From Trichoplusia ni (Eukaryota > Arthropoda > Insecta > Lepidoptera > Noctuidae), in contig NC_039488.1 in NCBI RefSeq assembly GCF_003590095.1, forward strand, positions 7,378,001 to 7,442,000: a stretch of 64,000 nt of DNA, read 5' to 3'. The position numbers were made by a program, and so were the translations under genes. Positions 9,426 through 21,584 of this stretch are shown in pieces (the first letter of the stretch is position 1; the number at the start of each line of letters is the position of its first letter). Under the pieces are notes generated by a model. It did not search any database, was not told where the DNA came from, and was given only the letters and a program-made list of their open reading frames with translations.

Positions 9426-12400
9426 TTACTTTTTGCCTCCAAGGGACTCAAAGAAATTCACGAACTTGTTGACTCCAATATTTTTAGGTAAATCATCTTC
9501 TGGCGGATCGTTAGCTCTGATCACATCTTTGGGTGCACCGTTTGAACGAGTAACCATTTTGATTTCGTTCGAAAGACGCGGCTTCGGACGATCACCGTTG
9601 ATCTCAACCGAATGATCATCACCATTCTTAGTAACTTCAGCAACTGGTGATGGTGGTGATTCAACCACATGTACGGCGTTATCAACTTCATTGGACTCCT
9701 CAGCGACTTTGCCATTGTTCTCGACGATTTCAACGTTGTATTCAACGACTTCAACATTGCCTTCGTTGTTTTCAGCGACGTCTTCAACAACTTCGTTAGT
9801 CGAAACTTCAGTTTCAGTTGTAACCTCGCTGGATTCGATAATTTCACTGGATTCAGTGACTATGACTGTTCTTGACTCAGAAAATTCACTGGATTCGACT
9901 ACGGACACGCTTTCAGTGACAGTTTCAACTATTTTCGGTTCGGGGACTTGAGTGTTAGATTTTTGGTCCCAAACGCGGTAATGCTTGCTGTAGAGATCGT
10001 CCCAGAATTCCATCTTCTCTTTATCAGGGTTGGTTGCTAAGGAGAGCTCGTTGCCTATGTTGAGGTAGTAGAGGTTGTCCTTGGTTACTGGCAACCAGGT
10101 GACGGTTAGGTAGTGGTTTTCGTCGGGTGTTGGGTTACTGTAATTAAAAAAGAAATGGTGTGAGTAAAAATTGAAATTAGAAAACAGCATTTGGGCTGAA
10201 GTCTTTTGTATTAGTTCCAAAAAGTATGGATTTATTTCGGTACTTATAAAACTAGATGAAAAAATGACGGTAAGACACATTTAAGAAGTAACACTATTTA
10301 TACACAACTCATTTGCGTTATTAAACCTCGCAGGTTCAAATCCTGTAGGTGGGGTCCTGAGGTTTCACTTTTACTATGGTATTATGAGTATTTAATAGCA
10401 TGTATGATAGTGATTCTATTGCTACTTCGAACAATAATGCAACTCTAAGTCTGAATCACAAAGAAGAGGCTGTATACAGCTAAAAACCCAGTTATAATAA
10501 GATAAACAACTCACCCGCTCTTAGCAAAGTTAGTCCAGAGTCTCAGCATTCGCTCCCTCGTCTTAATATCCTGGTTACTCGGAGTCACATTCTGCTGAAG
10601 ATCATTCTTGAAGAGATACCCCAACTCATCCATATGAGTAGCTCGGTTCAAACCAAGGCTGTTCACAAGTTTCTGGGCATAATTCAACTCGCCAACATAG
10701 TCAAACCGGTAGAAGTAAATAGGCTTGTTGCTAACTTTAACCAAGTTCTGAATGTGTCTGTGTGTATCAATGTTGATCGCGAAATCGGAGAAAAGCTCGA
10801 AATATTCGTTCAGGCTTTCGACATCAGTGTGTTTCTTGCCTTTGAAGTATAGCTCTTTGATTTTTTCTGTAATAGCCAATGCTTCTGCCGAGTTTCTCTC
10901 AATGTTAAGCTCCTTAGGAATGAAAACTTGTAGATCTTCGTTCCTACGTTCCGTTGTAAATTCTAAGGATACCGCACCAATCATGATTGGTATTTCAGCG
11001 ACCCGACCTGATGTTAGCAAGTCGATAAATGGCTCTGTAATGAACGCTTCAACGCCTGGGAACTCTTTCTCAACGACGGCAGTGAAGAGATTTGGTACTT
11101 CAGGGAAGGAATCGAATGGGTTGATCTTAGCTTGTGTTGTGACGAGGTCTCGAGCTGAAGTTGCATTTAAGAAGTCTAGAATTTCTTCAGGATCGCTCGA
11201 TTCACATCCTAGAGCTTGCGCAAGAGTTTTCGCGCTTTCTATAGGAGTCTGCTGGATAACGTAATTGCTAACAGCAGTTCCCGACTGGACAATAGCCTTA
11301 CTGATCATGTTTTTAGTCAAGGGGCTAGCTGTCAACAAGGACACGGCTGCACCACCAGCGCTTTCACCAAAAACGGTAATATTCCCAGAGTTTCCTCCAA
11401 AATGTTCAATATTACTCTTGATCCACCTCAGAGCTTGGACTATGTCCTTCAAACCAGCGTTACCGGGGATCTCAGGGGTGTTCAAGCTCAAGAACCCAAG
11501 CACTCCGCATCTGTAGTTCAAAGTGACTACGACTACATCTTTTTCTACGAGATAATCTCCGCCGTAGACGGAGCTACTGGATGAACCAAACCTGAATCCG
11601 CCGCCGTGGATGAATACCATGACGGGTAGGAAGGCGCCGTCGAGGTTGGGGGTGTATATGTTGAGGTAGAGGCAGTTCTCGTCTCCGAGGTACTCGCCGG
11701 ATTGAGGGTCTATCTGTGCGCTCTGGTTGCCTTCGGAGGTAGCTTCGCGGATGCCTTCCCATGGTTCTGGGGGTTGGGGGGCCTGTAATAAGCAATTGCA
11801 TGAATGAATATTAAATAGCTGATTCAAGGGATTGTGGGAGTTTGCGATTGTTTTCTTTATTTTAAAGATATTAAACGATACCTAGTAATAAATAACCGTT
11901 TAATTTAATGGACAAAGGTTTTCTGTACGGCTGTAAGTGTGGTGAGTGTGTGAATACGCAAAACTACATCATTTGATAAAGTAAAAATGTCATGGGTAGC
12001 ATAAGCTTAAAACATGTCGCTCCATTTTCAAAACCTATTGATTTATAACACACAGTGGAGAAATTCAAAACATTGCCTGAATTTTATACTTTTACTGAAC
12101 TGCCTTGCATTTTTTTGTACGAATTTTCAGTATTTTACAGTCTTACATAACTATGACGTGCTAAGATGCCTCCTTATCATGTTTACAGAAAGATAGTTAA
12201 GATGAAGATATACTTATCAACAGCGCGATGAATAATATTTGTTCTGTTGCCAACTTAGAACTTTTTCTGCAAGATTTTCAGGCATTCACTTTGAGAATTA
12301 AGAAAAAAAGGTAGTGGGGGATTTTCGGAGATTTCAAAGTGTGCATTATTATTTTTATTTGAGAACTAAATAATCAGGTTCATGTATTCTTTTCGATCGC

Positions 12401-12749
12401 CAAAACGTGATACCATTCTGCTCCGGCCCGGCGCGGAAGCAATAATATTGACAATATTCTACACCAATGAATTCGCCTGACGATAATTTTTGAAAAAATA
12501 TAAACAAAACTGTATTGTTTATATTATCAATTTTGTACTGGCAACAGCTTCTATGAGCATATTTAAATAACCCACTCTTCAGCTCTTAAAAAAATATAGA
12601 TGAGACCTCACCTTAAACCTCAGGGATCCTAGTGGAGGTTTAGCATAAGGGATCCCCTGAAAGTTGTAAAAAGCCTTCCCCGAGGGCCCGTTGACGACGC
12701 GGCCCTGCACCTGGCCCTGCTCAACTCTGACTATTGGTGTTTCTGCCAT
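9426..12749 (-). CDS. Carboxylesterase (alpha-esterase-like) with acidic C-terminal extension
   Basis: Coding exons on the - strand are 12749-12612, 11782-10515 and 10137-9426 (705 aa), with GT-AG introns in phases 0 and 2, the same as esterase 1. It is a type-B carboxylesterase: GIPYAKPP at 32-39, HGGGF oxyanion motif at 105-109, GESAG with nucleophile Ser187, acid Glu320 (context AVSLEF, lacking the usual following Gly) and base His429 in RATHMDE. With no signal peptide it is probably intracellular. The catalytic domain ends near residue 527 (KMEFWDDLYSKHYRVWD). Beyond it lies a 178-residue tail rich in Glu, Val, Ser and Asn, ending KFVNFFESLGGKK. Typical family members are 520-560 aa, so the tail is unusual. 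The start is the first ATG, 10 bases after a strong acceptor at 12760. The stop lies inside AAAAGTAAGT, so a further exon is possible. Confidence 0.93.
10138..10514 (-). other. Esterase 2 intron 2
   Basis: GTGAGT donor at 10514 and TTACAG acceptor at 10138. The split codon restores Gly469. The intron carries a B-box-like 'GGTTCAAATCC' at about 10332, a remnant of a tRNA-like sequence. Confidence 0.85.
11783..12611 (-). other. Esterase 2 intron 1
   Basis: GTGAGG donor at 12611 and TTACAG acceptor at 11783, phase 0 after the conserved LRFK, as in esterase 1. No clear repeat copy is seen inside. Confidence 0.85.
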
Positions 12750-12884
12750 TCTGCCACCGCTGGAAAGGAGAAACGATACTGTTAAAACCTTTTTAGTCGT
12801 TTTTGGATCTGGTATTAAGTGGAAAGGTGGTTGGATTTACTATTTTTTTTGGCTCCCAGAATATAGTATTTAATCCTTGTCTAG

Positions 12885-13130
12885 CAGGACTTTTCACAAA
12901 AATTCAAGTCACATGCACACGACACTCCAATGATAAACGGTGAAGTAAAGGGATCTGGTAGCGACAACCCACGGTAAGCTAGCATACTGATCAATCAATG
13001 ATTCAATTCTTGTATTGCGAAGCACACGCATCAAAGACACCCAGGTTTAAGGACAAGCATTCTTGTATCAAACTAAAGTTTGTCCTACGCGGGGATCGAA
13101 TTCCTCATGTTAATAAGTTACCAGGAATAA
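12885..13130 (-). repeat. Broken SINE family A fragments
   Basis: Reverse-strand SINE pieces: a tail-side piece at 12885-12950 ('aattcaagtcacatgcacac') and a middle piece at 13020-13100 ('gtttgtcctacgcggggatc', 'gacacccaggtttaagg'). Unrelated DNA lies between them. Directly after is a retroelement-tail-like piece, 'cccagcagtgggttattcaa' (13188-13207). Confidence 0.5.
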
Positions 13131-13859
13131 AATGGATGCGAAGATCAAGAGACTTGGGAGAATGGTATAAACAAAGGTAGGCTCAACCCAGCAGTGGGTT
13201 ATTCAAGGCTGATGATGATTTTGATTTTGAAACGTCTTTGGTATTATACTTCAGTACCGAACTCTAAAAAAAAGGTACCTATCGACGACTTTCCGCGGTA
13301 ATTAACTTCGCCAACGCAAAATATAGGTCAATAAAATGAAAAACTTATACGTTTTACAGCATTACTTAATATATATTCATTGAAGCAAGCCAGATCTCGA
13401 TTATAATGATGTTGATTTAGTATCGTCTACAGTTGACAGATAATGCATGTTAGGCCGGCAATAGAAAATTCATAGTGAAACTAATAGATTTTTTGTAATT
13501 TTGAATGAGTAATTTGTTTTGTTTCCTTTGAGGGGTCAAGATGTGTAAAGAAGTATTTAAAAAGCCTTGTAATGTCCTGAAATATTAGGTGTCACTTCTG
13601 TACGAGGAAATAACAAAATTTTATAAAATTATTATGAGCAGAATCCAGTGCCGAGGGAGAATACCTTTTTTCGGATGGTAAATCATTAAAAATTAATGAA
13701 ACATTAACATTAAACATTGTGGTACGTAAGTAAGCCGCCTTATGTACCACAATTTGTACATGAAAGTTTAAATAAATTAAATTATTACTGCCGCTTTGGG
13801 TTATGTGGGAGGGAGTGTTAGACATTCAATGACTAAAACTAAACTACTACTAAAATTTT

Positions 13860-14060
13860 ATGGGCAATCCCACCCCCGCGCGACAGATAGCCCTAATGGG
13901 CTCCAGAGCGCGTGCTGGCCTCTCTTTGAGGTGCTAGTGGAAGACGACCGCGGTCCGGCACAACACTGGTCCTGATCGGGCAGTGAGCTACCCATCACTC
14001 ACCGTATGCAGGCCAGAAGAGAGTAAACCTGCGATTGCGCATACGCTTTGGTGCACTATT
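13860..14060. other. GC-rich patch of unknown nature
   Basis: About 200 bases, much richer in GC than the surroundings ('cacccccgcgcgacagatag', 'gaagacgaccgcggtccgg'). There is no long open frame. It could be the 5' part of a retroelement or SINE, since a SINE family A tail follows at 14095. Confidence 0.35.
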
Positions 14061-14094
14061 GGCCGAAATCGGTCAAAATATTTTTATTGACTGC

Positions 14095-14240
14095 ATAGAT
14101 CCCCGCGTAGAACGAGTATTTGTGTGACCAACGAATGCTTGTTCTGAGTCTGGATGTCTATGCATGTGATTTGTATGTTTGTGAAACCCCCCGCGACACA
14201 AGGATTAAGTTGCTTACTGCGGCAGTCGTTTAAAAAAAAA
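14095..14240 (+). repeat. SINE family A, lacking most of its tRNA head
   Basis: Begins in the B box ('gatccccgcgtag'), passes through 'gaatgcttgttctgagtctg' and 'gaaaccccccgcgacacaag', and ends in 'gtcgtttaaaaaaaa'. Confidence 0.7.
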
Positions 14241-14686
14241 GGTTCATTCAAGACATTATGCAACTATTCAAATTAATTTTCTTTGACAAATTGTCGGCTT
14301 TTCAAAGTTATCGTTAGGAATTTACGATGCGTATCTATTATTATCGATTTATATATCTTCGATAACACAATTATTCACTTTTATTGATAAATCATTATTT
14401 TCCTTCATTTGGTTAAATATTTTTTGTACTGGTGAAAGAAATCTGAGTCTTCATAATTTAATCTTATTTGATAATATTTAAATTAGATTTGTGATTATTT
14501 TGTGATAAGTTTATTCGGGAGTGCCTTAATAGTTTCGTACCCAATCTATAATTGTAAACAATATTTTGAAAAATGTTCCCTCGAAACATTTTATGAGCAC
14601 ATGATCATGATGTTACATGGTGAGACCAATTTCCTCTTATCATTGGAATGACTAAAGATATTTATTTGCTTAGAAAGAAATAGCCA

Positions 14687-14905
14687 CGTTTTTATACCCT
14701 CACTTTTCTTGTTAGTCTGTATGTCGTTCCGGTTGGATTTTTGCAATTCAATTTTGAGGCACTTCCCGATAAGATAGCAGGGTGAATTTTTAGGCTAGTA
14801 GCCTCAAACCCGATGCATTGAAATTTACAACTATAAAAGCGGCTGGACCGATATTGATAAAGTTCGAACAGAGTGACATTTAAAAAGGTTGGTTTTTATA
14901 TTTTT
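14687..14905 (+). repeat. Promoter-like dispersed repeat, copy 2
   Basis: Diverged copy of 275-497 in the opposite orientation. It keeps TATAAAAG at 14832-14839. The position matching the copy 1 start codon is GTG (14873-14875), and the frame from it stops after about 11 codons. It is therefore either a decayed gene start or only the regulatory part of an element. Confidence 0.6.
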
Positions 14906-15369
14906 TAAGTTATAAATTATTATTTTTAAATACAAGATTAATTTTCAAAGACCAGCCCATCACAAAATTCTTGAGCGATACTAAGATCGGTCTACGCGAA
15001 AAGATAAGTTATTTTTTATTTTTATATATTTGTTTTGAGTTAAAATACCTAACGCATGAAAAGTCAACAGCATTTCAGTCTATAACTATAAGATACTACC
15101 AAAATTTTGATGAATTACAGTATTACACGGTTTTATCTTCTTATCTCGCCATCCTATACATTAATCATTACGATATGCTATCAGACACAGTTATTTAAAT
15201 AAGGCTAAGGGCTTGTTCAGCCTTCGCAGTTTTAGTTAGATTTTATTGTGTTTTATTGAATTTATTTTGGTATTAAACTCTTGGATAATTAGATCGTTAA
15301 AAATGAAATTTTGCCGATGGTGTTTCATGTGACCGTTGTCATTTACGATGATAATTATTTATTTTAATA

Positions 15370-15575
15370 CTGGTTTACTCACGCGTATTTTTCAGGATTG
15401 TCAGACTAGTTTCGTGCAGTCAAAGTAAGGGTACACAACCATATTTATCGGGATTGCCAGATTAGTATCGGACCCAACTTAAGTCCTTAAACTCCGAAGC
15501 TGACGTTGTGGATGGGTCGAACTCCATCATCAGTTGAACTTACTTATCCGATAAATACGCATGAATAAAATGTTG
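15370..15575. mobile_element. Fold-back element (family F), diverged
   Basis: Starts 'ggtttactcacgcgtattt', contains 'agtatcggacccaactt', and ends 'gataaatacgcatgaataaa', the inverse of the start. Full-length relatives are at 38893, 47800 and 56690. Confidence 0.55.
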
Positions 15576-15739
15576 TTAATTAAATAATTATGAATCCGCT
15601 TCGCGAAAGTTATTATGATTATAAATTAGCAAAATTAACAAATAACCCCATCAGGAAAAAACTTCAAAATACAATAGGCAGACAAACAAGCAGACATCTC
15701 GTTAAAATGGAAAACTTCAAAAGTAAATGTTATTACTAT

Positions 15740-15885
15740 TCGAAAAGTCACGAGACTTGGACTTGGCAGTTCAACACATTGGAACGATCCACGAATGCGT
15801 GTTCTAACTGTTCTAAGTCTGGGTGTCTTTGTGCAAGTGACTTGAATGTTTGCGGAACCCTCACAACACAAGGAATTTCGTTTTT
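15740..15885 (+). repeat. Composite of a dispersed repeat segment and a SINE A tail
   Basis: 'acttggcagttcaacacatt' matches the 7238 repeat. From 15787 the sequence is SINE A: 'gatccacgaatgcg', 'aagtctgggtgtctttgtgc', 'aagtgacttgaatgtttgcg'. An open frame across 15590-15958 is composed of this repeat and is not treated as a gene. Confidence 0.5.
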
Positions 15886-15959
15886 CTTTAAATCATTTTT
15901 CGGCGAAATTTATTTTGTCGACAGAAGCAGGTGGATGAAATTAAACATACAAAAATAGC

Positions 15960-18240
15960 ATTCAGACTACCTATTATTTCAACAACGATGTTTCGAAGTA
16001 AAATTGGATTTTTTTGCCAATTTACCGGTAACCATCAACAAAACAGTGAGGCAAATCACTGCTTTACTCAAGAACAACTCTAACCAATATATCACCATTA
16101 AGCCTTGTGAAATCATAGGCTTTCCGAATATCCGGACACAGGCATCTATTTTTTACCATTTTTGATTGCATGTCCGGTCAAAGTAAACGGTCTCCGACTT
16201 ATCCGCATGTTAGCAGCCTGACTTGGCATTCGATATTATTAGAATTTAACAAGTTTATAGTTATCATCAGGTAAGCTTTAATTTATAATCTATTCCCATT
16301 AATTTTGTATAAAAACCTTTCAATACTACAGTAAATGTTCGTCTTTTTTATAAATGCCCGGCATCACAGGATGGTCAGCCCATCTATTAGGTTTGGCAAC
16401 CCTTGTCTAATGAAATGTAGTAAAAAATTGACACTTTAGAACGTCACTAAGGTAAGTTTAATAAAAAAAGGGAAACTTTCCTATCACATCCACTCACCGT
16501 ATCAAATACTATAACACAGTACCACACCGCACAAAGTCTATAGATACACTGATATTTATCAGTTGATAAAGGTATCTAGTATCAGGGCACCGTACAACTA
16601 TATTTCATCATTTCAAATGTAATCTTTTATCATATAAATCTAAAGATACATAAATACAATATCTAAAGGCTAGGTGAATGATTTCTCTCGTTTCTTTGAA
16701 GTATTGTCTGAATTGTACAATCTCGATGACTTTTAATTTATAATAGTCCAAGACTAGTTTGTTTTCTGAGTTCATATATGCATCATCATCATCCTAGCCT
16801 TTTCCAAACTTTGTTGGGGTCGGCTTCCAGTCTAACAGGGAGCAGCTAAGTACCAGTGTTTTACAAGGAGCGACCGCCTATCTGACCTCCTCAACCCAGT
16901 TACCTGGGCAAAACGATACCGGTTCATCATGAGCAGACAGCAAAATTTCAGATTTCAAAATTTCTAAAGATTTCTTTTAATAATATTAGTGTCGATGACC
17001 GGAATCTATTTGGGAACCTAGCATTATCTGGATTCCATAAGGCTTTTAGTTAAAAAACTAAGAATACGAAATCAAATTTTGTTCGTTTATTTATTTAATA
17101 TGTGTTTGTATAAAATGACATATTCAGACGTGGATTCTCTATTGTAAGAATGTATACCTATTTGATTGAAATTAGGTACCTAAATAAATGAAGCACGGTA
17201 CAACAGCCTTAGTTACAAAGTCCGACTCCACTTGATCGGACTTTCCCAACTAATATAATTTCATTAATTTCTAATTCATCACACGATAAAAAATCTCATT
17301 TCAAGAATTTATAAAAAAACACAGTCATGATGAAAATTATATTTCTTCCAAAAATAGCAGAATCAGAATTACATAACAATTTAACAATGCTACATATCTC
17401 GCGACAAAGGTAACTACATATACAGCCAACAATACAAAATGGCGCTTCAAGAACAATTATACTACTTGACATAACGAATGGTGTTAATTAGTTGTTTCTA
17501 TTCAAGAGGTTTGCATTAACAATGAGCGAAGATGATTTTGTAAAAGATTCTTTAGCTTGCATACTATGAAAATGTCACCCTATTGTAGAAGTGGGATGCC
17601 GCTATTTGCAATGTATTCTGTCTCTCTTGTAATGCCAATAGTTTGATGGTAGTCTTGTTCGGTACTGGCAGTGTAAGTTTATTAAGTTTTAGTTTGACCC
17701 TTTTAATGGTACAATACGAATTTTGTTAAAGATACGTCTTTTTATTCACTTATGTCATTAATACATATTCATTTATTAACTCAAAGGATGCAAATAGGCT
17801 AAAATAAACATATCGGTTCGTTTCAACCCACCAAACACCATAACAAACTATGGGCAAAATATTTGTGTTGTACGTGCAAGTAGAATCTTTAACAAATTAT
17901 GTAAGGAGCACGATCTTGATCCATTTTTAACTAGTGTGACAGCGGCAATACGATGCATAAGTCTAAAATTCTTTCAATACGCATAATAATAAGCGAAGGC
18001 TTGTAATTGGCTCACTATTGCACAAACTGTTTTTTATTAGAATTGTATTTAGCTATAAGCCTTACATGATGTATTAAATAAAAAAATAAATATTAGCACA
18101 AAAAAATGGTGACCCATCAAAATCTCCGTCCCATTCGTTGCTTATCACCGATGTTTTTTATTCATTATTTGTCGTTAAAGCGGCAAAAGAATTACATATT
18201 CAATCAAAATTTCGAATCTCTCGCTATTACGGTAAGTGAT
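15960..18240. other. Gene-free AT-rich region
   Basis: No supported gene. It holds a family K repeat at 16783-16937. The rest shows no recognisable structure. Confidence 0.4.
16783..16937 (+). repeat. Family K interspersed repeat
   Basis: Landmarks are 'ttgttggggtcggcttccag', 'gcagctaagtaccagtgttt', 'tctgacctcctcaacccagt' and 'gcaaaacgataccggttc'. Other copies are 30670-30805 (+), 34325-34460 (+, old) and 44030-44180 (-). Confidence 0.75.
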
Positions 18241-18243
18241 ATA

Positions 18244-18497
18244 CGGCCTGGACCCCAATTCTGCTATTTACAATAGCCGATGAATGGCTTAAAATAACAC
18301 TTTTCGTATTCTGTTATACATTTTTGTACACAATATTTGGAAATTCCGTGCAGGACGGTATACTCAAGGTCAATACAATTAACTTTCAATTATTGTATTG
18401 GCAAAATGCTTAAGAGAATAGGGATAATTTCAAATTTAATCCAACTGCCATTCATTCATCGGTCATTGTAAAATAGCAGAATCGGGGCCCAGATGAA
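18244..18497. mobile_element. MITE family D, copy 1
   Basis: Ends are inverted: 'ccccaattctgctattta' with 'gccgatgaatg' on the left, and 'cattcatcggtcattg' with 'aatagcagaatcggggcc' on the right. It is non-coding and about 250 bases long, and resembles 60533-60795 in arms and interior ('aggtcaatacaatt'). Confidence 0.7.
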
Positions 18498-19684
18498 ATC
18501 GTTTTACACTTTGGGTACGAAACCGCAATCAATTATTATCACTATCATCTTATCCATGTTAACTAATAAAGTTAAAACAAATATTATAAAACTGGAGAAC
18601 AGCTAAGGCGTTGACCATTTTCCATTCACATAAACATAAGCAATCGTACTGATATCTGGTTTGAAGGACGGCGGGTCAATAGCACTTAACATACGAAATT
18701 TCTCGTTTGACACGTCATTGCAAGCCGTGCAAACATGTGAAATGCAATACAGTAGATTATAGCCAAGCGTTATGGTTTTAATACCGAATATATGACCCGT
18801 GTCAAGTTGAAACGTTTTTTGGTTATTTATTTATGTATCAACAACATTCCTAGAGTAATAAATACACTTAATACTTGAAAATACAATGGAAAATCAACGG
18901 ACAACAATTGATTTGTCGGCTATGTCTTCGGATCGATCTAATAATCTAGGATGAAGTTGTGAGATCTCTATACATATAATATATGAATATTCTAACAAAA
19001 GTTCTATAAAGTATCCGTTTTATGACTTAACTAGTCTAATCGAATTTGGATTTTATAGCCTAACGTATTAAGATATTGAACGTAATTAAAATAATATTAA
19101 TAACTGGTATTATCATCAGCGCTAATGGCAGACCACCAGGCCTGTAGCTGATAACTTGAATTTACATATGAACATTTATAATTCAACCTCAGAAATCGGG
19201 ATTAAAAATCTAATGACATTCATTCATCCAGGAGCAATTTCAGCTAACTATAAAACGTGACTCAGGTTAGAAAGAAGAGGAAGCGATTATTACAACACGC
19301 AAATTGATATTTCGGACTCATCCCCAAATGAAGCCAAAACTACAAATTTTAATAATCAGTCCAAATCTAAAGTATCTTCGCACGAGGATATCCCAAAATT
19401 TACGCTGTTTCCTTTACATGTTAGGTAATCACTGTCGATAATATTCTTGCTTTTGCCTGCACCGCGGGATCGCTTGCGCATGCTCCGTTCGGCATCGGTG
19501 GGAGGATGAGGGCTGCATTGAGACGAAACTATTGATATCTACCTACCCGTTTAAACTCAAAGCGTTTTACATCACCCCTTTAAGTAAAACTATTACAGCT
19601 GTCTGTGACAACTACGTGTAATAATATACGTCATCTAGCTTCTATAATTGCAACAATATTCCTTTGGATTGGTGAATTGGTGGT

Positions 19685-19776
19685 AAGTTCCCAATCTTGC
19701 CAAAATACTGTTATTTTGGCAAAATGTGGGAACTTCATCTTCTAGAATGTATGTCTGTACATACATTCTAGAAGAT
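19685..19776. repeat. Two adjacent hairpins with identical CTGT loops
   Basis: Hairpin 1 has outer arms 19685-19693 and 19727-19735, inner arms 19697-19707 and 19712-19722, and loop CTGT. Hairpin 2 has perfect 18-base arms 19737-19754 and 19759-19776, also with loop CTGT. Both were checked base by base. Confidence 0.8.
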
Positions 19777-20209
19777 TAAATCTTTTTCTGTCGGAGTAAA
19801 AGGTTTTATATCCTTAGGTAGTTTGTCACGCACTTTTAGAACATTACACTTTACAGTAATGTCTCTAGGTGCACGGTTCTAAAATGTAATTCTTATGGAG
19901 AAGAACCGGCAAGAAACCTAATAAATTCCATGCTCCATTTGACTCGGCCTATGAATATCAGACTGCTGGGCACAGGCCTCTTTACATCTATAGAAGGTTT
20001 AAGCATTATCAGTCATAGCGTTGAATTCAAGCCTTATCGGAATGCAAAACAGCTATAACAGATTCAAGGCCAACTCTTTTAGCGCTGAATTATGTAATAT
20101 GTGCTAAGAATGCGCTAAACGTATTTTCTATGGATATTAGTTTGCTCACGATTTCCTATAAGAAATAATGGATTTTTGCTCCCCCTTTGGCCCCGTTTTA
20201 AGTAACGAA

Positions 20210-20310
20210 TGATCGTGCTCATCACTCAAGCATTTGCCCTGGGTGGGAATCGAACCCACGACCTCCGGTATAGCAGTCAGGGCCACTAACTACCAGACCA
20301 AGAGGGCAGT
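20210..20310 (-). repeat. SINE family B head
   Basis: The reverse strand reads 'ctggtagttagtggccctga' then the B box 'GGGTTCGATTCCCACC'. A true tRNA gene is unlikely, because the same unit with its SINE-type continuation recurs in the window. Confidence 0.6.
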
Positions 20311-21189
20311 CAAAGATATCCTTTAGTGCCTTAAGTTACCGCGTATACCTATTCTAGTACATAATTTGTTTATAATTTGTATATCAATGGTTATTTGTTA
20401 AAGGTTAATAGTGCATAGGTATTAGTGCAGTTAGTTGAACCAAAAGTTAGTTAAGATTAGTGTTAGTCAACCCAGTTTAGTCACGTAACACTGACTCACC
20501 GAAGGTCATCTAAAAACTCGTTCACTGCAGTTATCATTGTTGTAACTTAACTGAAAAGACAATACATACATTTAACTACATGCTACAACTACAACAAATA
20601 TTCTACAGTTAGTATTCTAAGTTAAATAAATACTTTTCGGAAAACCGCATCCAAATTGCTACAGCCAAACGCGAGATAATTGCGGACACACATACACACA
20701 AAAAGGTCCAACTAAGAACCTTCTTTTTTCATCAAATCTTAAGCTTGGATTGCTGCCGTTACGGAAGTAAGACGGTATAGATCTTCTCCAAGGCGTAATT
20801 ATTATTTTAAGAGTAAATGGAAGAACTTTAGTATCCAAATTAAATCAGTTTTCAAATCCACTAGTAACGACCAACCCCAAGAACTTGAAAAAAGGTTTTA
20901 TTTTCTGGCATTGCATGTGTTTAAATTTTGTGACAATAGGATAGGCGTGTGATCATTCAAATCTGTGCCTGAATGTCAGATCCTGTCAAATATGTATCTA
21001 CCAATGCTTTCGTGAGGCCGTGACCCGGAGGATTGTCCGAAAGGGTCACCGTGGCCCCGGTAAATAAAAGTTTTCGTCAATAAAAGTCCGTTACCCAGGA
21101 GTCTTTAGATAATTTTCCATCTTGAAAGAAAAGGTGTATTGTATAAATGCTTCAGTTGTTCTTGTTCTACGCCACTCTACGGCGTATAG

Positions 21190-21290
21190 CAGAGATTTGA
21201 CTGTACGGCTAGCCGAGTGGTTGAGGTCACCACGCCAAACAACGCGCGTCGTGTCGCGGGTTCGATCCCCGCACAATATTATTATTACTT
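21190..21290 (+). repeat. SINE family A head, truncated
   Basis: A box 'tagccgagtggttgagg' and B box 'GGGTTCGATCCCCGC' are well preserved. It then departs from the family at 'acaatattattattac'. I considered a tRNA gene, but no matching acceptor stem is visible. Confidence 0.6.
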
Positions 21291-21584
21291 ATCGAACAAT
21301 TATTTGTGTGTTCGATAAATGCTTTTTCGAGTATAGAGCAACGATTGTTTTAACAATTGCGAAAGACTAGCCTCATCACGATTCTAACCACGTGTTTAAT
21401 ATTGTACTTGTCTGGAAACCATACAAACTAATCTTCTTAACAACGCAATGCGTCTGATTTAACTGGCTGTTTGCAATCGTAATGGTTTTACTCGTAATTA
21501 CTCAAATGAAATAACAAAGCGAATCTTCTATCAATGGCCAAATAAAACGACTCTAGGTAAGTTATATTTTATTTATTTACATCT

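Larger units (their letters stand above)
18500..21185. other. Gene-free region with hairpins and repeat remnants
   Basis: No supported gene. It contains a cruciform-like pair of hairpins at 19685-19776, a short GC-richer patch at about 19450-19510, a remnant 'gactgctgggcacaggcctc' at 19962 and SINE B at 20210-20310. Confidence 0.4.

Noticed and set aside
9433..9951. Several + strand frames and a second - strand frame over the acidic tail region
   Set aside because: Low-complexity DNA keeps several frames open; only the frame spliced to the esterase domain continues a known protein.
15590..15958. 122-residue open frame
   Set aside because: Most of it translates a SINE tail and a dispersed repeat.
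21205..21275. Possible tRNA gene (good A and B boxes)
   Set aside because: The acceptor stem does not pair, and the same head occurs in many SINE family A copies in the window.
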